Below, one piece after another: positions 46,563-55,293 of a stretch of DNA of 64,000 nt. The position numbers and the translations under genes were made by a program. Source of the DNA: Clostridiaceae bacterium HFYG-1003 (GTDB lineage: Bacteria > Bacillota > Clostridia > Clostridiales > Clostridiaceae). Positions within the stretch are counted from its first letter, which is position 1. Each line of letters begins with the position of its first letter. The notes under the pieces were generated by a model. That model saw only the letters and a program-made list of their open reading frames with translations, had not been told where the DNA came from and searched no databases. The DNA lies in the NCBI GenBank assembly GCA_024579835.1, contig CP102060.1, forward strand, positions 1,731,558 through 1,795,557. The letters are read 5' to 3'.

Positions 46563-47453
46563 TTATTCTTCAGGTTTCCCATTTGGATCGGAGTCAGGGA
46601 CCGGGATGCTTTCCGGGGTGCGGGCCGACCGATCCATGGTAATAAGATTGGTGCGATGCTGGTGATTTTGAATGTGGTCTTCGCAGTACTCAAAGCTTCC
46701 CTCGCATTTGCTGCAGAAGCGGAATGTCATATCCGGGACATCCTGTTCGGTACGGCCGCAGACTTCACAGCGATGTCTTTCTTTCCATGGAGCCTGTCCA
46801 TGGTTGATTTTCTTTGTGAATTCCTGGTTGCGTTTTTTTCTGGAAATGAAACCTCGGACAGCCTCCCGGTTCAGGATCAGCAGCAGCGCCAAAATCAGAA
46901 GGTATTGATACTGTCCGGTCACTCCGTTATAAACCATCAAAGCCATGCCAAGGATTCCAAGAACCAGCCCGCGTACCGGAATGAAAAAATAGAAGTAGAT
47001 GGTGAAATTCGGGTTGTACAGTCCGGCCAAGGCAGTGATGCCAAGAACGACCGGATAAAAATCAATGATGTTTCCGGTGAAGAAACCATAGGCAGCCAGA
47101 ACTGCCCAGGACATCAGCATGAACAGATTAGCCTTATACCGCCCTACTCTATTTTCCAGAGTGCGAATCACTACCTGGTAAATCAGCATGCTGAAGGCAA
47201 ACCAGATGATGGATGTGAAATCAAGACCGGTTCTGTGGTGAAGGAAGGGAAAGGCTGGCAGTCGCCACACTTCGCCTCTGTTGATGATTCGGCTCGGATC
47301 GAAATAGAACAGACTGAAAAGAGTGAAGGGAATCTTGAGCATGCTGAAAGAAAAGTCGACAGCAAAGGTTCCTGCCATCCCATAAAGAGTGAGCTGCAGC
47401 AAGGATATCTGATGGAGCGGAGATCTCCGTCCGAAATTGGTTCGTTGTTTCAT
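46563..47453 (-). CDS. Rhomboid-like membrane protein with C-terminal zinc ribbon
   Basis: 296 aa. Six hydrophobic segments (about 20-220) have a rhomboid/derlin-like topology: an early GEVWRLPAFPFLHH resembles the rhomboid loop, and ENRVGRYKANLFM follows. The GxSG serine and partner His are not evident (GITALAGLYN sits at the expected place), so proteolysis is unlikely. The C-terminal tail carries CEVCG, CSKC and YCEDH, a probable zinc ribbon. The last 30 residues are Pro/Asp-rich. Function unknown; perhaps a derlin-like adaptor. Confidence 0.62.
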   Translation of the reverse strand: MKQRTNFGRRSPLHQISLLQLTLYGMAGTFAVDFSFSMLKIPFTLFSLFYFDPSRIINRGEVWRLPAFPFLHHRTGLDFTSIIWFAFSMLIYQVVIRTLENRVGRYKANLFMLMSWAVLAAYGFFTGNIIDFYPVVLGITALAGLYNPNFTIYFYFFIPVRGLVLGILGMALMVYNGVTGQYQYLLILALLLILNREAVRGFISRKKRNQEFTKKINHGQAPWKERHRCEVCGRTEQDVPDMTFRFCSKCEGSFEYCEDHIQNHQHRTNLITMDRSARTPESIPVPDSDPNGKPEE

Positions 47454-47736
47454 ACAGTATATGGTCTCCTCAAATCAAAGTTAGAGTTGTGCAGGTTCCC
47501 GGTCTTTAGAAAACCCAATCCAGTGAATCCTGCCATACCAAGTATATCTTATCCCGACTTTTTTTAGCAAATTTCCTCACGCTGGTAAAGGGAGCCTCCA
47601 GGGGTTGAACCATAGAGCGTGAACCTCTGTTATTCCAGTCCGTGCTTTTTGAAGAGAATATAGTATAATGTTTGTAGTCTTAACCCTTTCCTTTTCGAGT
47701 TTTTATCCAAATTTTTATTTACGAGGAGGTGGCAAT

Positions 47737-48210
47737 TTGAAACATGTGGGGAAAACCCTGCTTATTATCTTGTCGACCATATTACGGACTCTTCCCATCT
47801 TAATCTTTGTCCTGACACATATCGGCTGGGAAATTTACACATATACTCTGGATCCTCTGGAACTTCTGGATCCTATGTCCATCCCGTCGATTCTGGGGAA
47901 TTACAGCTGGTTATATCTTAGTCTCGGAGTCATCATCCTGGTCTTTTTGACCATGGACTTTAAACTCCTGGCCTACAGCACATTTTTCGGAGCCTGGGGA
48001 GGTCAGAACCTCTACTTCCTGCGCCAGTGGGACAATTTGATCTATGACATGAAACTGCCATCCCTGCAAGGCACCTGGTATTCCCTGATTTTCATTGGCC
48101 TTCTGATCGGCTTCCTGCTCCAGGTACTTTATACCGGCGGCCGCAAATATTATAAGGTAAAACAATACAACCATCTGAAGCAGCAGCGCAAGAAGCTAAA
48201 AAAAGCCTAA
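47737..48210 (+). CDS. Small membrane protein, unknown function
   Basis: 157 aa from TTG, chosen because GAGGAGG lies 8 nt upstream; an earlier ATG has none. Four predicted helices (about 5-25, 50-68, 71-95, 106-130) and a basic tail ending QQRKKLKKA. TATAAT near 47660 with a poor -35 could be its promoter. No family recognised. Confidence 0.65.
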   Translation: MKHVGKTLLIILSTILRTLPILIFVLTHIGWEIYTYTLDPLELLDPMSIPSILGNYSWLYLSLGVIILVFLTMDFKLLAYSTFFGAWGGQNLYFLRQWDNLIYDMKLPSLQGTWYSLIFIGLLIGFLLQVLYTGGRKYYKVKQYNHLKQQRKKLKKA

Positions 48211-48325
48211 CACCGTCGTCTTCAGAATCAGACAGATCCCTCACCTGATGAACCGCCCTTGATCAAACCGGCTCTTTGGATTCTTGTGTCATTTACGCTG
48301 GCTTGCGATTGGAACCATTTCTATT

Positions 48326-48369
48326 AAAAAAGCAAAGCTCCGAGATACTTCTCAGACTTTGCTTTTTTT
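48326..48369. terminator. Bidirectional terminator between convergent genes
   Basis: AAAAAAGCAAAG and CTTTGCTTTTTTT arms. It serves the small membrane protein (+) and the histidine kinase (-). Confidence 0.82.
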
Positions 48370-48394
48370 CATGCTGCATTCTTTTCATCCATAT

Positions 48395-49810
48395 CTATCC
48401 AATCGGTTTGCCTGAATGATCTTCAGCCGGTGGCGGCGCAGGGGTTAGATCCGGAAGATCGCCCTGGAATTTCAAAGGAAGCGTGACTGCAAATTCAGTA
48501 AATTCGCCTAATTTTGAGTCCAGGCTGACTTTTCCCCGATGGACATCAATAATCCACTTCGCGATAGACAGTCCAAGCCCCGAACCAGATTTATCCTTGG
48601 TACGCGCCTTGTCTGCCACAAAAAACCGCTCAAACACCCGCGGGATGTCCTTGGGTGCAATTCCATCCCCGTTGTCCCAGACCTTCAGAATAGCCTGATG
48701 ACTGGTTTTGGCCAGGACAACTCGTATTGTTCCATCCGGCCGGGTAAATTTTACGGAGTTTTCTATGAACACCCGCAGCAGCTGCTTGATCATTTTCCGA
48801 TCAGCTTCGATCAGAATGGACTGTCCTTCGAATTCGATATTTTTCTGAGGCTGGCTCATCCGGGTTTCCTGGCAGACTTCCTCTACCACATCCAGCAGTT
48901 CGAATTCCTCAGGGACCACATTGAGCTTCCTGTTTTCCCCCTTGGCGATGAACAGTAGATTTTCTACCAGGTTGTTCATATTGTGGGTTTCTTCCTTGAT
49001 GGCGGCGATGGCCTCGTTCAGAATCTCAGGATCATCCTTGCCCCAGCGGTCAAGAAGTTCGACGTATCCCTTGATGACCGTCAGCGGAGTCCGCAGTTCA
49101 TGCGATGCGTCCGATACAAACTTGCTTTGCTTGGTATAAGCAGATTCCATTCGATCCAGCAGAGAGTTGAAGGTATTGCCCAAATCAGTCAGCTCATCCC
49201 CTGTATCCGGAACCCGAATCCGGTCCCCCATATTTCGCACTCCGATGGAATCAACCGATCGGCGCATGTTGTTGATGGGCTTGAAGCTTTCATGACTCAT
49301 ATAGCTGCCCACCGCCAGTGAAAGCAGCATTCCAAGAAATGAGGCAATGGCTGAGGTTACAATGGTCACTCGCTGATTGTATACTGTTTCTTCAATGCTT
49401 TTGGCGATTGTCAGTTGATGGCTGACCTGGTCAGGCCCGATGAATTCAGTCTGGATCACTCGGGCGCGATGAGAAGCCATCTCTCCCAGATAATCGAACT
49501 GCAGGAAGTTGAAGCCTTTCTCCTCTGTGATCATCACTCCATCCAACGAAGTGAACTCCTGATCATCCGTCTTTACCTGGACAACCAGAGGAAACCGAAT
49601 CCCATGCTCTTTCAGATCGGCCTGGTTGAACTGGCCCTTCTCCCGGAGCACCGATTCCACGATGGTGCGCGTCCGCGCCAGCTGGATGTTGTCGCTGCTG
49701 TCGGTATAGAACCGAACGATTAAAAACACAGCTCCGTTCATCGCCAGGAGCACCATTGTAAAGATCAGGGCATAGCTCAGGGAAATTTTCGTCTGGAGCT
49801 TAATTTTCAT
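48395..49810 (-). CDS. Sensor histidine kinase (ArlS-like)
   Basis: 471 aa. Two helices (12-33, 148-170) enclose a ~110-residue extracellular sensor. HAMP is at about 172-225. The HisKA box is DASHELRTPL (His237). The HATPase domain has ENSVKFT, DNGDGIAP and SGSGLGLSIAKWI. The closest overall plan is ArlS/CssS. Stimulus unknown. Its start overlaps the response-regulator gene by 11 nt. Confidence 0.93.
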   Translation of the reverse strand: MKIKLQTKISLSYALIFTMVLLAMNGAVFLIVRFYTDSSDNIQLARTRTIVESVLREKGQFNQADLKEHGIRFPLVVQVKTDDQEFTSLDGVMITEEKGFNFLQFDYLGEMASHRARVIQTEFIGPDQVSHQLTIAKSIEETVYNQRVTIVTSAIASFLGMLLSLAVGSYMSHESFKPINNMRRSVDSIGVRNMGDRIRVPDTGDELTDLGNTFNSLLDRMESAYTKQSKFVSDASHELRTPLTVIKGYVELLDRWGKDDPEILNEAIAAIKEETHNMNNLVENLLFIAKGENRKLNVVPEEFELLDVVEEVCQETRMSQPQKNIEFEGQSILIEADRKMIKQLLRVFIENSVKFTRPDGTIRVVLAKTSHQAILKVWDNGDGIAPKDIPRVFERFFVADKARTKDKSGSGLGLSIAKWIIDVHRGKVSLDSKLGEFTEFAVTLPLKFQGDLPDLTPAPPPAEDHSGKPIG

Positions 49811-50495
49811 CGATGTCCCGGATCGTGTACCCGGCTCCCCGCATGGTATGGATCAGTTTCTTGTCATACTTGTCATCGATTTTGCTGCGCAGGAATCGGA
49901 TATAGACGTCCACCACATTGGTTTCCCCTTCAAAATCAAATCCCCATACCTGATTGAGGATCTTTTCCCTGGACAGCACGATGCCCTGATTTTCCATCAG
50001 ATAGGCCAGGAGATCAAATTCCTTCTTGGTCAGTTCCTTCCGGTCACTATCCCGCCGAACCTCGTAAGTTTCCTTGTTCAGCATCAGATCTCCCACACTC
50101 AGGATGAGGGATTTGTCCTTCACCTCCTCCTCCTTGCGGAAAATGACCCGAAGTCTGGCGAGGAGTTCTTCCATTTCAAAAGGCTTGGTCATGTAATCAT
50201 TGGCGCCAAGATCCAGCCCCTCCACCTTATCCTTTACCCCATCCCGGGCGGTCAAAATAATAATCGGGACATTGGAGAACTTGCGGACCCGGCGACAAAC
50301 TTCGATGCCATCGATAATCGGGATCATCAGATCCAGAATGATGGCATCGTATTGATTATTCATGATATTCATGATCGCGGTCTGCCCTTCATTGGCGGTT
50401 TCAACATCATAACCGGCGTGTTTTAATTCCAGTTCGATGAATCGTGCCAGTTTGCGTTCATCCTCTACGACCAGGATTTTTCTCTTGTCTTCCAT
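49800..50495 (-). CDS. OmpR-family response regulator
   Basis: 231 aa. Receiver domain with the acidic pocket VVEDE, phospho-acceptor Asp55 (IILDLMIP) and KPFEMEEL. The C-terminal winged helix contains LTKKEFDLLAYLMEN and a recognition region ending RGAGYTIRD. GGAGTGAAAA precedes the ATG. Cotranscribed with the kinase. Confidence 0.95.
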   Translation of the reverse strand: MEDKRKILVVEDERKLARFIELELKHAGYDVETANEGQTAIMNIMNNQYDAIILDLMIPIIDGIEVCRRVRKFSNVPIIILTARDGVKDKVEGLDLGANDYMTKPFEMEELLARLRVIFRKEEEVKDKSLILSVGDLMLNKETYEVRRDSDRKELTKKEFDLLAYLMENQGIVLSREKILNQVWGFDFEGETNVVDVYIRFLRSKIDDKYDKKLIHTMRGAGYTIRDIDEN

Positions 50496-51048
50496 TTTTC
50501 ACTCCATTCGTCTGATGCGGTTATTCAGCCCATTGTTCTAATGCGGTTACTGGTCCATCATTCTGGTTGAAACTCCATCGGAGTTGCAACTTGATCCGAT
50601 GGAACGAACCCCAGTCAATTTAAGTAACGTTCCGTTTAGCGTTGAAGTCTTACTCTGCAGGTCAGTCCGCTCATCACTGCACTGAGGCTTGCTCGTGCTC
50701 TTCAGTCTGAGCCGATTATCTGTGAAGGTCAGAAGGATGATCCTTCGGGCAGTACAAATTCTCCAGTCAGGTGAGAAGCGTTGGCTGAGGTTATGCTAAC
50801 GCCTCGGCGAGCGCCTTTGCCAAAGGGCTTTCCAGAACAGTCTTATCTAAAATATAAACTGAATTGAACAGCTTATCAACCAATATCGAGTGAAAGCATA
50901 CCAGAACCAAAAAGGCCACCGAACGGCGCCCTGCCTGAACCATTACAGTCAACTCTCATGTGTGGCACTTTCAGCCGCCTTACGGACTCCCTTCGATGTC
51001 TTCGGCTGGTTCAGATAGTATAATAGAATCAAGAAAGGAGGCCCGACC
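50496..51048. other. 550-bp gap, no gene supported
   Basis: Contains a small inverted repeat (CCATCGGA/TCCGATGG, near 50576) and, at 51013-51018, a TATAAT close to the next gene. Otherwise I see nothing definable. Confidence 0.4.
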
Positions 51049-51564
51049 ATGAATTACCAACCGAAATCATCCTCCATTGAAAAACCTTTTATCCTGCGTT
51101 ACCGCGTGCTGCGAACCAGTCTTCTGTTCACCCTGCTGTGGGGCGCGGCAGCCATCGGCACGCCAGCGCTGATCTGGCTTTACCGTTATCCCATCAACAG
51201 TGCGAAGGGGCTAACACTGATCCTGTCAGGACTGCTATGTCTGATTCTGGCAGTTCACTCCTGGGAACAGCATGGCAGCCCCTATATTTACCTGTATTCA
51301 GATCATCTTAAAATTCACTATTCCCTGCTGCGCAACCTCACCATATGCTTTCACGACATCCGACGGCTGTATGCCGTGAAGGAAGAACTGGAGATCATTC
51401 TGGAGACCGGCCGGCCAATCTATCTGAATCTGGCCCATCTGAGCTTTGAAGATCAGAAACTGTTCCTTGAAAAACTGCATGAAATCATCCGAGAGAACCT
51501 GGAGACTGCCAGGCCGTCACACTCATCGACTTTTGCCCATATCCCGAAGCAGATCAGAATATGA
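51049..51564 (+). CDS. Small membrane protein with PH-like domain
   Basis: 171 aa with AAAGGAGG upstream. Two helices (about 25-45, 53-70) are followed by a beta-rich domain (YIYLYSDHLKIHYSLLRN, FHDIRRLYAVKEELEIIL) resembling the bacterial PH/YcxB-like fold. Function unknown. Confidence 0.62.
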   Translation: MNYQPKSSSIEKPFILRYRVLRTSLLFTLLWGAAAIGTPALIWLYRYPINSAKGLTLILSGLLCLILAVHSWEQHGSPYIYLYSDHLKIHYSLLRNLTICFHDIRRLYAVKEELEIILETGRPIYLNLAHLSFEDQKLFLEKLHEIIRENLETARPSHSSTFAHIPKQIRI

Positions 51565-51566
51565 AC

Positions 51567-51619
51567 CAAAAAAAATAAACAGATCATCTGAAACAATAAA
51601 TTGTCTTAGATGATCCTGT
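51567..51619 (-). terminator. Terminator of tRNA-Leu copy 1
   Basis: CAGGATCATCT and AGATGATCTG arms, then TTTATTTTTTTT on the minus strand. Confidence 0.82.
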
Positions 51620-51705
51620 TGGTGCGGGAGATGGGAGTTGAACCCACACGTGCGTTGCACACACGCTTCTGAGACGTGCCTGTCTGCCGATTCCAGCACT
51701 CCCGC
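51620..51705 (-). tRNA. tRNA-Leu(CAG), copy 1
   Basis: Class II tRNA with encoded CCA. Acceptor GCGGGAG/CTCCCGC, anticodon arm CACGT-CTCAGAA-GCGTG (anticodon CAG), long variable arm, T loop GTTCAAC. Identical to the copy at 53381-53466. Confidence 0.95.
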
Positions 51706-51721
51706 TTGTTATGACTTTTCT

Positions 51722-51749
51722 ATTATATCATCCATTGGGCGGATTGCAA
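51722..51749 (-). promoter_or_regulatory. Promoter of tRNA-Leu copy 1
   Basis: TTGCAA, 16 bp, TATAAT. The -10 region and the sequence around it match the promoter of the other tRNA-Leu(CAG). Confidence 0.75.
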
Positions 51750-51760
51750 CAACTATTTAT

Positions 51761-51776
51761 TTGAAGAATTCAGGGT
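51761..51776. repeat. Left 16-bp target duplication of the IS30-family element
   Basis: TTGAAGAATTCAGGGT, repeated exactly at 53125-53140. Confidence 0.85.
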
Positions 51777-53124
51777 CCGAATTGCAACTTAAAGTGAAAG
51801 ACTTTTTTAGCTAAGCAAACATAAATGTAGTTTCATTCTGGATGGTGTCCTTCCCCTCGACGGGGCCCTTCGGTCAGGGTTGTTAACCCGATTGGGCCTG
51901 ACCTTGACCGGTGGGCTCCGTCGAGGGATGCTACATCCTGCCAGAATGATACAGGGCCTTTGCCTCGTATGCTGTCAATCCGCCCAATACCCGTCTTGGG
52001 TAATTATTCAGCCACTCCTGAAGTTTCTGTATCTGAGCATGGCTATAATCTTTAATGGCAGCCCCCTTTGGGATGTGGTACCTGATCAGCCCATTGTTCT
52101 GCTCATTGGTTCCTCTCTCCCAAGAACTGTACGGATGACAAAAGTAAACTCTTGTCCGTGGCTTCTTACTGCCTGTCACCGATCGAATCAGTGCCTTCCA
52201 GTCGAGAAACTCAGAGCCGTTATCCACGGTGATCGATTTAAACATCTCACTGAATTTGACTCGCCCCATCCTACGCTCCAGCCGGTTAAGTACCTTCAAA
52301 ACTTCGTCCTGGGTTTGCCGTGCAATCTTAAAGACCAGGCTCTCCCTTGTCATCCGATCATTCAGCGTCAGAAGGGCTGCGAGCCCTTTGCCTTTGCCTG
52401 ATACGATGCAATCCATCTCCCAATGCCCGGGTTCACTTCGTTCAGTGCTTTCCACTGGGCGCTCTGTGATGCCAGGGGCATCCAACACCTTATTGGCACG
52501 TTTAACCCGACGATACGTACGCCTGGTCTGGTTCCCTTCCCGGGGCAGATTTTGATTGGAAACATCCGTGATATACCCCTTGCTGATGTAGTTATACAGA
52601 GTACGGGTTGAAACAAGGGTCTTGGATGGCATGATTTCCTTTTTCTTCAAGTCCATGATAATAGCATCCGGAGACCAGCGCTCTTCAAGGATCTTATGAG
52701 CTACATAAGCAACAAACTCATGGTCATCGCCAATTTTGAGGGCAGGTCCCTTGTTGGTGGCGGCATAATCATATGCCTCCTGTGCGATATCCGCGGAGTA
52801 GGACACATAGAGGGTCAAATCGGAGTTCATGAGTTCAACTCGCCCTTTTTTCAACTCCCGGCTTACAGTAGCCTCACTGCATTGTAAGACCGTCGCCATG
52901 TGTTTTTGGGTCATTTGTTTATGCTTCGCAAGAAGATGGTTTGATCGAACCATCCCCTCGAGTTGTTGACGATCCTTGTAGGATAAATGAGAGTATTTCT
53001 TTCTGGAGACCGAGGTGTTAGAATAGAGGTGGCTCATAGCTTTGCTCCTTAATGTTTGTTTAGTCACCTACATTATACCGCATAGCTATGGGCCACTTTA
53101 TTTCACTTTATTCTACAACTCGCC
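51777..53124 (-). mobile_element. IS30-family insertion sequence
   Basis: 1,348 bp bounded by the 16-bp direct repeat. Terminal inverted repeats: left CCGAATTGCAACTTAAAGTG, right (complement) GCGAGTTGTAGAATAAAGTG, about 75 percent identical. It encodes one transposase. A GC-rich stem-loop (CCCTCGACGGGGCCC / GGGCTCCGTCGAGGG, about 51856-51926) follows the transposase gene. Confidence 0.9.
51931..53037 (-). CDS. IS30-family transposase
   Basis: 368 aa from the ATG after AAGGAGCAAAGCT. N-terminal HTH (HMATVLQCSEATVSRELKKG). DDE core: GHWEMDCIVSGKG, ITVDNGSEF and PYSSWERGTNEQNNGLIRY. All three acids are intact and the protein is full length. Confidence 0.95.
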   Translation of the reverse strand: MSHLYSNTSVSRKKYSHLSYKDRQQLEGMVRSNHLLAKHKQMTQKHMATVLQCSEATVSRELKKGRVELMNSDLTLYVSYSADIAQEAYDYAATNKGPALKIGDDHEFVAYVAHKILEERWSPDAIIMDLKKKEIMPSKTLVSTRTLYNYISKGYITDVSNQNLPREGNQTRRTYRRVKRANKVLDAPGITERPVESTERSEPGHWEMDCIVSGKGKGLAALLTLNDRMTRESLVFKIARQTQDEVLKVLNRLERRMGRVKFSEMFKSITVDNGSEFLDWKALIRSVTGSKKPRTRVYFCHPYSSWERGTNEQNNGLIRYHIPKGAAIKDYSHAQIQKLQEWLNNYPRRVLGGLTAYEAKALYHSGRM

Positions 53125-53140
53125 TTGAAGAATTCAGGGT
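53125..53140. repeat. Right 16-bp target duplication
   Basis: Exact copy of 51761-51776. Confidence 0.85.
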
Positions 53141-53214
53141 TTTCCTTTGTTTCCGGAGATTCGTCCGCTGTCCTTATGCTTCAGCCCCGGTGAGAAAGCG
53201 CTGTAATTCATCAC

Positions 53215-53269
53215 TGCCCAAAAAATAAAATAAACCATCCTGACAGCAATCTGTCCAAGATGATCATAT
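53215..53269 (-). terminator. Terminator of the two-gene tRNA-Leu operon
   Basis: ATCATCTTGGACAG and CTGTCAGGATGGT arms (bulged), then TTTATTTTATTTTTT on the minus strand. Confidence 0.72.
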
Positions 53270-53355
53270 TGGTGCGGGAGATGGGACTTGAACCCACACG
53301 TGCGTAGCACACACGCCCCTCAAACGTGCCTGTCTGCCGATTCCAGCACTCCCGC
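53270..53355 (-). tRNA. tRNA-Leu(GAG)
   Basis: Same body as the CAG copies. The anticodon arm is CACGT-TTGAGGG-GCGTG (anticodon GAG). CCA encoded. Confidence 0.94.
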
Positions 53356-53380
53356 CAATATATGATGTTAACAGAAAAAA

Positions 53381-53466
53381 TGGTGCGGGAGATGGGAGTT
53401 GAACCCACACGTGCGTTGCACACACGCTTCTGAGACGTGCCTGTCTGCCGATTCCAGCACTCCCGC
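53381..53466 (-). tRNA. tRNA-Leu(CAG), copy 2
   Basis: Base-for-base identical to copy 1. First gene of the pair with tRNA-Leu(GAG), 25 nt apart. Confidence 0.95.
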
Positions 53467-53482
53467 TTTTTCTGACTTCTCT

Positions 53483-53510
53483 ATTATATCATCCACTTGA
53501 TAGAATGCAA
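53483..53510 (-). promoter_or_regulatory. Promoter of the tRNA-Leu pair
   Basis: TTGCAT, 16 bp, TATAAT, 17 nt before the tRNA 5' end. Confidence 0.75.
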
Positions 53511-53757
53511 CCACTTTTTTCAGGTTTTTCTTTTTTTCTGCTGCTGCCAAAAACCTGAGAAATGGCTTGCCAAAAGGAATTCATAATGATCTGAATGCGG
53601 CATTGGATAAGGTCTGAATAGTGTGCAAATGAATCATTCATTCCGGAATCTCAGGCGCTCCGGTCCTTTTGAACAGGCCAGATCCTGCATCCCCTAGGTT
53701 TTCCATTCATCCATTGCCTTATATGGTATTGCGTTGAACCGTCTGCGGTGAAGGCCT

Positions 53758-54237
53758 TTACAGTTTTAAAACCGCGACCGTTTCCTCACCGCACCGTTCT
53801 CCGTTTTCGACAAACCCGACTGAGGCATAGAGCGACTTTGCCACGATATTCTCTGGTTCGTAGGATAACCAGCAATACTCAGCATCTCCAAACGGTCTGG
53901 TTCTGATGTACTCCAATGCAGTGTTCAAGGCCGCTTTCCCAAATCCCTGTCCCTGGTACTTCTGATCAATCATCAGTCGCCACACAAGATAGTTCCCGTG
54001 GGCTGCTTGAGGTTCTTCCCCATCATCGAAGTAGTCATATCCAATCATGAGGAAACCCGCCAGAGTATCCTGTGCATAAATAGAAAACGGCTGAGCCACT
54101 TTTCCTTCTGCGACTGTCACATAGGCTTCCAGAATGCTCTGCGTGTTCGTCGCCACAAAGCACTTTTGTGTTTCGTGAACGGATAATTTGACGGTTTCCC
54201 AAACGTTTCCGGTGTTTATTTTCTCTAACCTGATCAT
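53758..54237 (-). CDS. GNAT-family acetyltransferase, polyamine-acetyltransferase-like
   Basis: 159 aa with GAAGGGAATATCAGT before the ATG. The core WRLMIDQKYQGQGFGKAALN is the acetyl-CoA loop. NIVAKSLYASVGFVENGE follows, as in BltD/PaiA-type spermine/spermidine acetyltransferases. Substrate inferred only by resemblance. Monocistronic. Confidence 0.8.
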   Translation of the reverse strand: MIRLEKINTGNVWETVKLSVHETQKCFVATNTQSILEAYVTVAEGKVAQPFSIYAQDTLAGFLMIGYDYFDDGEEPQAAHGNYLVWRLMIDQKYQGQGFGKAALNTALEYIRTRPFGDAEYCWLSYEPENIVAKSLYASVGFVENGERCGEETVAVLKL

Positions 54238-54262
54238 ACTGATATTCCCTTCATATCCAGCA

Positions 54263-54290
54263 GTAAAACCGCTCCCGGAGCGGCTTTGCT
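54263..54290 (-). terminator. Terminator of the polA-coaE-slt-DUF2161 operon
   Basis: CCGCTCC and GGAGCGG arms, then TTTTA on the minus strand. Confidence 0.7.
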
Positions 54291-54402
54291 GCTGATTTCT
54301 TATTTGAACTCGATCTGGTTCATTGTAGCCGCTTCCAGAATCCTGACGGCTTCACCAAACCTGCTAGAAACAATCTCCCTGCAGTCCCTGGTCTTACTTT
54401 GA

Positions 54403-55293
54403 TTAACCTTTGTTGGCTTTGCTTGCTTTGGTCCGTCTGGTTTGCTTTGCGCTCGCCTGCTCTGGCGACTTCGTCAAGGACAGCTGTCGCGAACTGATTT
54501 CCTGTGTCGTCTGATCCGGATGCAGGTCCCGAATGGTCTGATCCTGAGTCATCTGATCCTGCGGCAGGTCCTGAGTCGTCTGATCCTGAAGCAGCAGGTC
54601 CTGAGTCAGTTCAGGCAGGATCTGATCATAATCTGCCAGTGCCTTGTGACCGGACTCTGTCAAGCCATAACAGCCTCGTTCCACTTTATGAAACCAGCCG
54701 TAATGATTGTCCCTTAGAATCGCCGGCGTCTTAACGATGCCTAGTTTCACTCCGTCTCGCGGAGCCATGGTTTCTCGCCGGGAGCAGATCCATAATAACC
54801 GGATGGCATCTTCCCGGTATGCCGTCATCAGCTTGCGCCCGCGGGATCCGCCTTTATTCAGACTGGTCGTTCGCGCCTGCATTTCACTGATGATCTGTTC
54901 CCGGTGCTTTTTATTGATCTTTTTTGATCGTTCCAGGTTATAATCCTCCGGATGCAGGATTACTTCGATAAATTGACGATCCGGCTCGCAGAATATCAAA
55001 CCAAGACTCAAGCGCTTCAGCAGATAGAGGATCTCCTGAAATTTGCGGTTTTTCTTATAGTTCTTTGGCTTAGGAATGCAGATGTAGGTCAGATCCCCCA
55101 GCCGCTGGCGTTTCACAGCCTGAATCAGAAGTTCCATGGACAGACTTTTTTTCAGTTCCAGAATAATGAGCAGGTCCTCTTTCAAAGCCGTGACATCACA
55201 GGATTTCACCTCACCCTGGACACGGTAGCCCAGGTCCGTGAAATGGTCCCGGACCAGGTCATACATATCCTCCTCCAGAAAATCTCGTTTCAT
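54403..55293 (-). CDS. DUF2161 family, predicted PD-(D/E)XK nuclease-like protein
   Basis: 296 aa. The N-terminal domain carries EVKSCDVTALKEDLLIILELKKS, whose D...ELK pattern is the PD-(D/E)XK metal site. ALKEDL, LIQAVKRQRLGDLTYICIPKP and a winged-helix-like region (LGIVKTPAILRDNHYGWFHKVERGCYGLT) follow. Family function unknown. The last ~80 residues are a Gln/Asp/Thr low-complexity tail ending very basic. Its start overlaps the slt stop (ATGA). Confidence 0.78.
   Translation of the reverse strand: MKRDFLEEDMYDLVRDHFTDLGYRVQGEVKSCDVTALKEDLLIILELKKSLSMELLIQAVKRQRLGDLTYICIPKPKNYKKNRKFQEILYLLKRLSLGLIFCEPDRQFIEVILHPEDYNLERSKKINKKHREQIISEMQARTTSLNKGGSRGRKLMTAYREDAIRLLWICSRRETMAPRDGVKLGIVKTPAILRDNHYGWFHKVERGCYGLTESGHKALADYDQILPELTQDLLLQDQTTQDLPQDQMTQDQTIRDLHPDQTTQEISSRQLSLTKSPEQASAKQTRRTKASKANKG
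54490..54615 (-). repeat. Low-complexity Q/D/T repeats in the DUF2161 tail
   Basis: Units such as QDQTTQDL and QDQMTQDQT, reflecting a repeated TCCTGAGTCGTCTGA-like DNA unit on the plus strand. Confidence 0.75.
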
